Part shown: one piece after another, positions 1 to 5,715 of the stretch
Layout of the letters: each line of letters opens with the position of its first letter
Numbering within the stretch: the first letter of the stretch is position 1
Assembly (NCBI GenBank): GCA_041581405.1
Contig: JBFIDI010000318.1
Location: 1 to 6,907, forward strand
Length of the DNA stretch: 6,907 nt
Direction of reading: 5' to 3'
DNA from: CAISIP01 sp041581405
GTDB lineage: Bacteria > Pseudomonadota > Gammaproteobacteria > Burkholderiales > Burkholderiaceae_C
Notes under the pieces: model-generated
Told to the model about the DNA's origin: nothing
Seen by the model: only the letters and a program-made list of their open reading frames with translations
Database searches by the model: none
Program-made: the position numbers and the translations under genes

Positions 1-557
1 ATTCTCTCGATCTCTGTCGCCGTGCCGCCGAGCAAGTGTCCGTGCGGCCAGAAATACTCAATCTCGGAGGAGGCTTCGGCGTTCCCTACAAGCGTGGACA
101 GGCGGCGTTGGATCTACGAGAGATCGGCGAGAAGCTGAAGACTCTCGTGCGTCTCGCCCACCCGGCCCGGATCGTGATCGAACTGGGGCGTTACCTGGTC
201 GCCGAAGCCGGCATCTACGTGACCCGCATCGTCGACCGCAAGGTCTCGCGTGGCCATGTGTTCCTGGTCACCGATGGCGGCCTCAACCACCATTTGTCCG
301 CGTCGGGCAATTTCGGCCAGGTGGTGCGCAAGAACTATCCGGTCACGATCGGCAATCGGGTCGATGCAGGCCCGGCCGAGACAGTGTCGGTGGTCGGGCC
401 GCTGTGCACGCCGCTGGATCTGCTGGCAGACCGCATGGCCTTGCCGCCGGCCGAGGAGGGTGATCTCGTCGTGGTCTACCAGTCCGGCGCCTATGGTGCC
501 AGCGCCAGCCCCCAGGCCTTCCTGGGGCATGCGCCGTGCACCGAGGTGCTGGTATAA
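1..557 (+). CDS. PLP-dependent decarboxylase, exosortase A system-associated (3' part)
   Basis: This is the C-terminal ~185 residues of a type III-fold (alanine racemase-like barrel) PLP decarboxylase, related to diaminopimelate and ornithine decarboxylases. The frame is open from base 3 and ends at TAA 555-557; the start and the PLP-binding lysine lie upstream of the window. Visible motifs are the glycine loop GGGFG (66-80) that holds the PLP phosphate, ELGRYLVAEAG (from 180), matching the EPGR substrate/PLP region of the family, GPLCTPLD with the likely catalytic Cys (405-407), and GAYG near the end, whose Tyr contacts PLP. Full-length members are about 400 residues, so a bit over half is missing. 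An internal GTG at 36 could be mistaken for the start, but homology runs through it. The assignment to the exosortase A subgroup comes mainly from the neighbouring prsK/prsR/prsT genes. The amino acid decarboxylated is not known; a product used to decorate the polysaccharide or lipid is inference. Confidence 0.9.
   Translation, partial: SLDLCRRAAEQVSVRPEILNLGGGFGVPYKRGQAALDLREIGEKLKTLVRLAHPARIVIELGRYLVAEAGIYVTRIVDRKVSRGHVFLVTDGGLNHHLSASGNFGQVVRKNYPVTIGNRVDAGPAETVSVVGPLCTPLDLLADRMALPPAEEGDLVVVYQSGAYGASASPQAFLGHAPCTEVLV
510..527 (+). other. Strong hairpin inside the end of the decarboxylase gene
   Basis: CCCCAGG (510-516) and CCTGGGG (521-527) are perfect 7-bp arms around a 4-base loop, ending 28 bases before the stop codon. 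No T-run follows, so it is not a standard intrinsic terminator. It may only reflect Pro/Gly-type codons in a GC-rich gene. Confidence 0.4.
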
Positions 558-618
558 ACCGCGCAGTGCGGACCGGCTTGGCGGCGCCCGGGTTGCCGCG
601 TGGCCCGGCCGCACGGTG

Positions 619-636
619 TGCACCAGGCCAGGTGCA
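619..636. repeat. Inverted repeat TGCACC-N6-GGTGCA, possible regulator site
   Basis: The arms TGCACC (619-624) and GGTGCA (631-636) are perfect complements separated by AGGCCA. The arms equal the half-sites of the classical NtrC enhancer site as I recall it (TGCACC-N5-GGTGCA), with one extra spacer base. The dyad is about 150 bases upstream of the transferase start in non-coding DNA, a plausible place for a sigma54 activator. The dyad is seen directly; its binding protein is inference. Confidence 0.4.
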
Positions 637-670
637 GGCCGGCTGCATGTGTTGCGCGTTGGCGCCGGTG

Positions 671-686
671 GGGGGCGCAGCTTGCC
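671..686 (+). promoter_or_regulatory. Weak sigma54-like -24/-12 element (candidate)
   Basis: GG at 672-673 and GC at 684-685 are the required 10 bases apart, and the -12 part reads TTGCC. The -24 part is poor: GGGGGCG against TGGCACG, 4 of 7 matches. In GC-rich DNA such a match can arise by chance. If used, transcription would start near 697, about 93 bases before the transferase. Confidence 0.15.
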
Positions 687-747
687 GTGTAGTATCGGCG
701 GTCAGCGCAATAGTCGTGGAGGCAACGGCGGCAGCCCCGGTCGTTGC

Positions 748-793
748 AGGGAGGGCCATCGTGAAGCATCCGCAACAAGGGGCACGAGCATGA
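748..793 (+). other. SD plus 10-codon frame ending at the transferase start (candidate leader)
   Basis: AGGGAGGG (748-755) is a very strong Shine-Dalgarno sequence. Five bases after it a GTG at 761 opens MKHPQQGARA, closed by TGA 791-793, which overlaps the transferase ATG (790-792) as ATGA. The transferase has its own acceptable SD (AAGGGG, 7 bases before ATG 790), so the mini-frame is not needed for its translation. No coding similarity can be claimed for ten residues. Confidence 0.25.
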
Positions 794-2172
794 TCAAGAT
801 ATTCAACCACTACATCCACAAGCGGACCGTGCTGCAGCTGCTGCTGGACTTCGGGTTGATTCTGGGAACGGTACTGCTTGCGACCGGCTGGCACATGCCC
901 GACCTGGTCCGCGCCGCGTCCGCGGCCTTGCCGTCGGCCGTCTTGCTGGCCATCGCCGCGCTCACCATCAACGCGGCGCTCGGGTTTTACCAGCGGGTGC
1001 ACAACCGTTCCGTGGCGCAGTCGCGGGCCCGCGCGATGTTGTCGTTGTGCCTGATCCTTCCGCTGGCCTACCTGATCCTGCGCGTATTGCCGCTGGGGCT
1101 CGAGGACCAGGACTTCGTTTCCCTGTCGGTCGTCGTCGGCGTCCTGCTGATGTTGATCCACCGCGTGCATGTCGGCCATTCGAGCGCGCAGTCGATGATG
1201 CGCCAGCGGGTGCTGGTGTTCGGCACCGGCACGCGTGCCAAGCTCGTGGGTCGTACCCTGCAGAAATCCGATCCGCATGTCGACCTGGTCGGGTATTACG
1301 CCAGCCCGAACGAGGCAGTGGCCGAGGTCTCGGCCTGGGGCATCCTGTCGCCGAACACGTCCTTGACGGACATTGTCATGGAGCAGCAGGTCGATGAAAT
1401 CGTGGTCGCGCTGGCCGAGCGTCGCGGCGGAAGCATGCCGCTGCGTGAGTTGCTGGACTGCAAGCTGCAAGGCGTGCGGGTCGTCGACATGGCGACCCAC
1501 TTCGAGAAGACACTGGGCCAGATCCGGCTCGATTCGGTTTCCGCCGGCTGGCTGATCTTCGGCGACGGATTCAGCCAGGGCTGGGTGCGCACGGTGGTCA
1601 AGCGGCTGTTCGACATCGTCTTTGCCAGCATCCTGATCGTCCTGGCCTCGCCGGTCATGCTGCTGGCGGCGATCGCGATCCTGATCGAGAGTGGCGGCCC
1701 TATTTTGTACCTGCAGGAGCGGGTCGGACTCAACGGCCGCCTGTTCAACGTCATCAAGTTCCGCAGCATGCGCACCGACGCCGAGATCGACGGCCAGCCC
1801 CGCTGGGCGACGGCCCAGGACGACCGGGTGACGCGGGTCGGACGGATCCTGCGCAAGTTGCGCATCGACGAATTGCCCCAGTTGTTCAGCGTGCTCAGCG
1901 GCGACATGAGCCTGGTCGGTCCGCGCCCGGAGCGCCCGTACTTCGTCGACAAGCTGACCCAGGAACTGCCTTATTTCGCCGTGCGGCAAAGCGTCAAGCC
2001 CGGTGTCACCGGCTGGGCCCAGGTCCGGTACCACTACGGTGCCTCGGTCGAGGACGCGGCCGAAAAGCTGCAATACGACCTGTACTACGTCAAGAACCAC
2101 ACACTGTTCCTGGATCTGGTGATCCTGTTCGAAACCGTCGGCGTGGTGCTCATGGCCAAGGGCGCGCATTGA
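790..2172 (+). CDS. Undecaprenyl-phosphate sugar phosphotransferase, PEP-CTERM/XrtA system (TIGR03013-like)
   Basis: This 460-residue membrane enzyme is expected to transfer a sugar-1-phosphate from a nucleotide sugar to undecaprenyl phosphate, the first step of exopolysaccharide repeat-unit synthesis. The N-terminal part has four likely membrane helices (about 14-33, 45-66, 84-101, 109-127). A Rossmann-like region follows, beginning VLVFGTGTRAK at 141. The C-terminal bacterial sugar transferase domain spans about 269-460. It has a hydrophobic helix at 276-300, ERVGLNGRLFNVIKFRSMR, DELPQL at 360-365, and SLVGPRPERP with the conserved PRPE at 378-381. The start is the ATG 7 bases after AAGGGG (777-782), and the protein begins MIKIFNHYIHKRT, as expected for the family. 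The open frame extends upstream to 250, but that part overlaps the decarboxylase and has no membrane-protein character. Only 37 bases separate it from prsK. The sugar transferred cannot be read from sequence. Confidence 0.93.
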   Translation: MIKIFNHYIHKRTVLQLLLDFGLILGTVLLATGWHMPDLVRAASAALPSAVLLAIAALTINAALGFYQRVHNRSVAQSRARAMLSLCLILPLAYLILRVLPLGLEDQDFVSLSVVVGVLLMLIHRVHVGHSSAQSMMRQRVLVFGTGTRAKLVGRTLQKSDPHVDLVGYYASPNEAVAEVSAWGILSPNTSLTDIVMEQQVDEIVVALAERRGGSMPLRELLDCKLQGVRVVDMATHFEKTLGQIRLDSVSAGWLIFGDGFSQGWVRTVVKRLFDIVFASILIVLASPVMLLAAIAILIESGGPILYLQERVGLNGRLFNVIKFRSMRTDAEIDGQPRWATAQDDRVTRVGRILRKLRIDELPQLFSVLSGDMSLVGPRPERPYFVDKLTQELPYFAVRQSVKPGVTGWAQVRYHYGASVEDAAEKLQYDLYYVKNHTLFLDLVILFETVGVVLMAKGAH

Positions 2173-2177
2173 CGCAG

Positions 2178-2193
2178 CGGCACGGGAGACGCA
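2178..2193 (+). promoter_or_regulatory. Candidate sigma54 promoter in front of prsK
   Basis: The sequence CGGCACG (2178-2184), then GGAG, AC and GCA (2191-2193), keeps the invariant GG (2179-2180) and GC (2191-2192) exactly 10 bases apart and matches the -24 consensus TGGCACG at 6 of 7 positions. The -12 part has AC in place of TT. Other GGCACG strings I checked in the window do not have GC at this distance. The predicted start would be near 2204, only about 6 bases before the prsK ATG, which is unusual and lowers confidence. Confidence 0.3.
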
Positions 2194-2234
2194 TGACCGG
2201 CCGCCATCCATGGATTCCGACAACCTGGTTCTGA
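2184..2234 (+). other. SD plus 13-codon frame overlapping the prsK start (candidate leader peptide)
   Basis: GGGAG (2184-2188) lies 4 bases before ATG 2193, which opens the frame MTGRHPWIPTTWF and ends at TGA 2232-2234. It overlaps the prsK start (2210) in another frame. The prsK ATG itself has no SD at normal distance: the GGGAG is 21 bases away. The mini-frame may therefore load ribosomes for prsK, or the SD may be coincidental. Confidence 0.3.
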
Positions 2235-4321
2235 CCGGCTGGAGCTATGGCCTGGCGGGCCTGGCGTATGCCGTGCTCACGGTTGCGCTGCTGCGGCGGG
2301 GGTACGCCGCGGCGCCGCGGGAGCCGGCGCGGCTCAGCATGCTGGCGGCAGCGGGGGCCAGCATGGCGTGGGGAGCGCTGTTGCTGGCCTTCCTGTACGT
2401 GGGCTACCCCGGCCTGCTGGTGCTGGCTGGCGTGGCGGACACCGCGCGTTACGCCGCATGGTTCGTCTTCCTGCTGGCCTTGTTGCAACAGAGCCGGCCC
2501 GATTCCGGGTCCCTGTACCTGGCATGGCTGAAGCGGGCGGCCGTGGTCGCGGTGGTCTGTGCCACGGGCCCGCAGCTGGCGGTACTGCTGGGTCTGGCCA
2601 GCCTGGACGACCTGCGCAAGATCGTCTTGTTCGTGACCATGGCCTTGCCGGTGATCGCGATGGTGCTGCTCGAGCAGTTGTTCCGCAACGTGCCGCAGGA
2701 CGCCCGCTGGAACATCAAGCCGCTGGCACTGGGACTGGCCTGTGCCTTCCTGTTCGACCTGTACCTGTACTCCGAAGCCGTGCTTTTCAGCGCCATCGAC
2801 GCGGACGCGTTCAGCATCCGCGGAGCGGTCCATGCCCTGGTGGTTCCGTTCCTGCTGCTGTCGACCTCGCGCCACAGCGACTGGTTGTCGAAGGTCCAGA
2901 TCTCGCGCAAGGCGGCGTTCCACTCCGCCACGTTGATGATCGCCGGCTTTTACCTGGTCTTCGTGTCGGCCGTCGGTTATTACGTGCGTTATTTCGGAGG
3001 CGAATGGGGGCGTGCACTGCAGCTCGGGCTCGGGGTCCTGGCGCTGGTGGTATTGATGGTGCTGGCCGTGTCCGGCTCGATGCGGGCCCGGCTGCGGGTC
3101 TTCCTGGGAAAGCACTTTTTCCGGTACCGGTACGACTACCGCGAAGAGTGGCTGCGTTTCACGCAGACCTTGTCGGCGCAGAACTCGCCCCAGGACATGG
3201 GGCACCAGGTCATTCGTGGCCTGGCCGACATGCTGGAGAGCCCGGGCGGCAGCTTGTGGCTGAAGACCCGTGGCGAAAACGTCTATCGCCAGAACGCCCG
3301 CTGGAACGCGCCGGCCTGTGCGGTGGCGGAGGACGAACGCTCCTCGTTGTGCGACTTCCTGCAAACCAGCGGCTGGGTCGTCAACCTCGAGGAGTACCGC
3401 TCGTTCCCGCGGCGATATGGCCGTCTGGTGCTGCCCGCCTGGTTGCAGGAAACACCCCAGGCCTGGCTGGTCGTGCCCCTGCACGTCGGCGAGGACATGA
3501 TCGGGTTCGTCATCCTGTCCAGTGCGCGGGCGCCGATGGACGTGAACTGGGAGGTCAATGACCTGCTCAAGACCGCCGGTCGCCAGGCCGCCAGTTTTCT
3601 GGCGCAGATGCAGGCCACCGAAGCCCTGCTCGAGGTTCGCAAGTTCGACGCCTTCAACCGCATGTCGGCGTTTGTGGTGCATGACCTGAAGAACGTCGTG
3701 ACCCAACTCTCGCTGATGATGAAGAACGCCCGCCGCCTGGCGGACAACCCCGAGTTCCGTGAAGACATGCTGATGACGGTTGACAACGCGCTGGACCGCA
3801 TGCGCCAGCTGATGCTGCAGCTGCGCGAGGGCGCGACACCACCCGGAACGGCATTCGGCGTCGAGCTCGAGGCCATCGTCCGGCGTATCGCCGCGTCGGC
3901 CCGGGAACGCGGCCGCGAGCTCGAACTGGACATCGCGACCCCCGTGGAGACCCGCGGCCACGCCGATCGACTGGAGCGCATCATCGGCCACATGGTGCAG
4001 AACGCGTTCGACGCGACGCAGCCGCCCGGCCGTGTCTGGCTCAAGCTCGACCGCAGCAGTGGCCAGGCACTGATCGAGGTCGGTGACACCGGGCACGGCA
4101 TGTCCGAGGAGTTCATCCGCGAGCGCCTGTTCAAGCCTTTCCAGACGACAAAACAGGCCGGAATGGGAATTGGCGCTTATGAAAGTTATCAGTACGTGCA
4201 AGAATTGGGCGGAAAGATCACGGTGGAAAGCCAGCTCAACCAAGGCACCATCGTGACCGTGCTGCTGCCTCTGTTCGAGTCCCAGCGGCATTCCGACCTG
4301 CAACCGCTCGAGACCCCATGA
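2210..4321 (+). CDS. prsK: PEP-CTERM system sensor histidine kinase PrsK
   Basis: This 703-residue membrane kinase is expected to autophosphorylate and pass phosphate to PrsR. The first ~290 residues form about nine membrane helices (near 11-28, 43-64, 78-93, 108-128, 138-156, 171-192, 204-220, 237-260, 268-287). The motif FFRYRYDYREEWLRF follows (303-317), then a GAF-like domain (about 322-468). The phosphoacceptor is H491 in FVVHDLKN. The ATPase domain has the N box MVQNAFDAT (N598), the G1 box DTGHG (626-630) and the G2 box GMGIGAYES from 651. All key catalytic residues are present. The dimerization helix is not of the common HisKA pattern, as is usual for this family. ATG 2210 is the first usable start in this frame; it lacks a close SD. 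The stop overlaps the prsR start (ATGA at 4318-4321), so the two are translationally coupled. The sensed signal is unknown. Confidence 0.95.
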   Translation: MDSDNLVLTGWSYGLAGLAYAVLTVALLRRGYAAAPREPARLSMLAAAGASMAWGALLLAFLYVGYPGLLVLAGVADTARYAAWFVFLLALLQQSRPDSGSLYLAWLKRAAVVAVVCATGPQLAVLLGLASLDDLRKIVLFVTMALPVIAMVLLEQLFRNVPQDARWNIKPLALGLACAFLFDLYLYSEAVLFSAIDADAFSIRGAVHALVVPFLLLSTSRHSDWLSKVQISRKAAFHSATLMIAGFYLVFVSAVGYYVRYFGGEWGRALQLGLGVLALVVLMVLAVSGSMRARLRVFLGKHFFRYRYDYREEWLRFTQTLSAQNSPQDMGHQVIRGLADMLESPGGSLWLKTRGENVYRQNARWNAPACAVAEDERSSLCDFLQTSGWVVNLEEYRSFPRRYGRLVLPAWLQETPQAWLVVPLHVGEDMIGFVILSSARAPMDVNWEVNDLLKTAGRQAASFLAQMQATEALLEVRKFDAFNRMSAFVVHDLKNVVTQLSLMMKNARRLADNPEFREDMLMTVDNALDRMRQLMLQLREGATPPGTAFGVELEAIVRRIAASARERGRELELDIATPVETRGHADRLERIIGHMVQNAFDATQPPGRVWLKLDRSSGQALIEVGDTGHGMSEEFIRERLFKPFQTTKQAGMGIGAYESYQYVQELGGKITVESQLNQGTIVTVLLPLFESQRHSDLQPLETP

Positions 4322-5679
4322 CTTCAGAAAAAAACCGCGCATTGCTGATCGTCGAGGACGATCTGGCGCTGCAAAAGCAGATCAAGTGGTCGCTGGACCG
4401 TTTCGAGTCCGTCACGGCCCACGACCGCGAAACCGCGCTGGTGCAGGCGCGCCGTCACCAGCCTGCGGTGGTGACCATGGACCTCGGCCTGCCGCCGGAT
4501 CCGGATTCCGTGTCCGAGGGCTTCAAGTTGCTCGAGCAGTTGTTGTCGATCGACGGCGACATGAAGATCATTGTGCTCACGGGGCAGAACGACCGCGCCA
4601 ACGCGCTGCGTGCGGTGGCCATGGGCGCCTATGACTTCTTTGCCAAGCCATTCGAGCCCGAATTGCTCAACCTGACGGTGGAGCGCGCCTTCCGCCTGGC
4701 CGAGTTGCAGGCCGAGAACAAGCGGCTGCAGTTGATGCACCAGCCTGACGCCTTGTCGGGCCTGACCACCCGCGATCCGGGCATGTTGCGCGTGTGCCGC
4801 ACGATCGAGAAGGTCGCCAGCAGCAATGCAACCGTGTTATTGCTGGGTGAGAGCGGCACGGGCAAGGAACTGCTGGCCCGTGGTCTGCATGAGGCCTCGC
4901 AGCGCAAGGCGGGCAAGTTCGTCGCGATCAACTGCGCCGCCATCCCCGAGAACCTGCTCGAGAGCGAACTCTTCGGTTACGAGAAGGGCGCGTTCACCGG
5001 CGCGGCCAAGATGACGCTGGGCAAGATCGAGACCGCCAGCGGCGGCACGTTGATGCTCGACGAGATCGGCGACCTGCCGTTCTCGCTGCAGGCCAAGTTG
5101 CTGCGTTTCCTGCAGGAGCGCACCATCGAGCGCATCGGCGGGCGCCAGGAGATCCCGGTCGACGTGCGTATCGTGTGTGCCACGCACCAGGAACTGATGG
5201 CCTTGACCAAAGAGGGCAAGTTCCGCGAGGATCTGTATTACCGGTTGGCCGAGATCGTCGTCGATATTCCGCCGCTGCGTGACCGCGTCGGCGATGCAGC
5301 CTTGCTGGCGCATGCGTTTGCGCGGCGATTTGCCCAGGAACAAAATCGCGGCACGCTGACTCTGAGTGAAGATGCGGTGCGCGCGATCGAACTGCACAAA
5401 TGGCCGGGAAACATCCGTGAACTGGAGAACTGCATCAAGCGGGCGACCATCATGGCCGATGGCAACCAGATTTCGCGCGAGGACGTCGGGCTCGAACTGC
5501 CGCAGTCCGAGGAGGTTTTCGATACGCTGGATCTGCGCACGATTCGTGACAATGCCGAGAAAAATGCCATTGTTGCCGCGCTCGGGCGGGTCAACGGCAA
5601 CATGGTCAAGGCGGCCGAGTTGCTCGGCATCAGCCGGCCGACGCTGTACGACCTGATGCACCGGCTCGGCTTGAAGTGA
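4318..5679 (+). CDS. prsR: PEP-CTERM system sigma54-dependent response regulator PrsR
   Basis: This 453-residue NtrC/AtoC-type activator is the expected partner of PrsK. The receiver domain (about 8-130) has the acidic pair D14/D15, phosphoacceptor D55 in MDLGLPP, T88 and K110 in FFAKPF. D55 is followed by a longer-than-usual loop (PPDPDSVSEG). The AAA+ domain (about 150-375) has Walker A GESGTGKE (177-184), an intact GAFTGA loop (224-229), which contacts sigma54, and Walker B GGTLMLDEIGDLP with D248/E249. A Fis-type helix-turn-helix forms the C-terminus (about 426-453, MVKAAELLGISRPTLYDLMH). The ATG overlaps the prsK TGA. The SD region is weak, which fits translational coupling. An intact GAFTGA loop means it should activate sigma54 promoters, expected to include PEP-CTERM genes; the actual targets cannot be read here. 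Confidence 0.96.
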   Translation: MTSEKNRALLIVEDDLALQKQIKWSLDRFESVTAHDRETALVQARRHQPAVVTMDLGLPPDPDSVSEGFKLLEQLLSIDGDMKIIVLTGQNDRANALRAVAMGAYDFFAKPFEPELLNLTVERAFRLAELQAENKRLQLMHQPDALSGLTTRDPGMLRVCRTIEKVASSNATVLLLGESGTGKELLARGLHEASQRKAGKFVAINCAAIPENLLESELFGYEKGAFTGAAKMTLGKIETASGGTLMLDEIGDLPFSLQAKLLRFLQERTIERIGGRQEIPVDVRIVCATHQELMALTKEGKFREDLYYRLAEIVVDIPPLRDRVGDAALLAHAFARRFAQEQNRGTLTLSEDAVRAIELHKWPGNIRELENCIKRATIMADGNQISREDVGLELPQSEEVFDTLDLRTIRDNAEKNAIVAALGRVNGNMVKAAELLGISRPTLYDLMHRLGLK

Positions 5680-5680
5680 C

Positions 5681-5693
5681 GCCGGCATCCGGC
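5681..5693 (+). other. Short hairpin between prsR and prsT
   Basis: GCCGG (5681-5685) and CCGGC (5689-5693) pair perfectly around CAT, starting 2 bases after the prsR stop. No T-run follows, so it is unlikely to stop transcription on its own. It could act as a weak attenuator or an RNA end-protecting stem, or be chance in a 36-base GC-rich gap. Confidence 0.35.
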
Positions 5694-5715
5694 ACAAGAC
5701 AAAGACAGGGACACC

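Larger units (their letters stand above)
558..789. other. Intergenic region between decarboxylase and sugar transferase
   Basis: This is the only sizeable gap in the window, 232 bases long. It contains no convincing protein gene, tRNA or T-tailed terminator. It holds a perfect dyad at 619-636, a weak sigma54-like element at 671-686, a strong SD with a 10-codon frame at 748-793, and the transferase's own SD AAGGGG at 777-782. A GCGGC/GCCGC stem (581-599) with a 9-base loop lies shortly after the decarboxylase stop but has no U-tract. The size of the gap suggests that the transferase-prsK-prsR-prsT group has its own promoter here. Confidence 0.6.

Noticed and set aside
581..599. GCGGC...GCCGC stem after the decarboxylase stop as a terminator
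   Set aside because: Only 5 bp with a 9-base loop and no T-run; expected often in GC-rich DNA.
250..789. Upstream extension of the sugar transferase frame
   Set aside because: It overlaps the decarboxylase in another frame, has no family similarity, and the ATG at 790 has a good SD and the expected N-terminus.
536..793. 85-codon + strand frame starting GTG 536 and ending ATGA on the transferase start
   Set aside because: It begins inside the decarboxylase gene without an SD and is mostly Ala/Gly/Val/Arg as expected from random GC-rich DNA. Only its last ten codons, behind a strong SD, are kept as a candidate leader.
779..795. GGGCACG at the transferase start as a sigma54 -24 element
   Set aside because: No GC ten bases after GG, and it would start transcription inside the coding region.
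2150..4342. Very long open frame on the minus strand opposite prsK (about 730 codons)
   Set aside because: It mirrors the third-position GC of prsK, is rich in Gln, His and Arg with no recognisable domain, and lies opposite a gene with complete kinase motifs. Similar shadows at 343-2223 and 4837-6558 were rejected for the same reason.
5690..5704. CGGCACA string upstream of prsT as a sigma54 promoter
   Set aside because: The -12 position has AG in place of the invariant GC, so spacing and sequence both fail.
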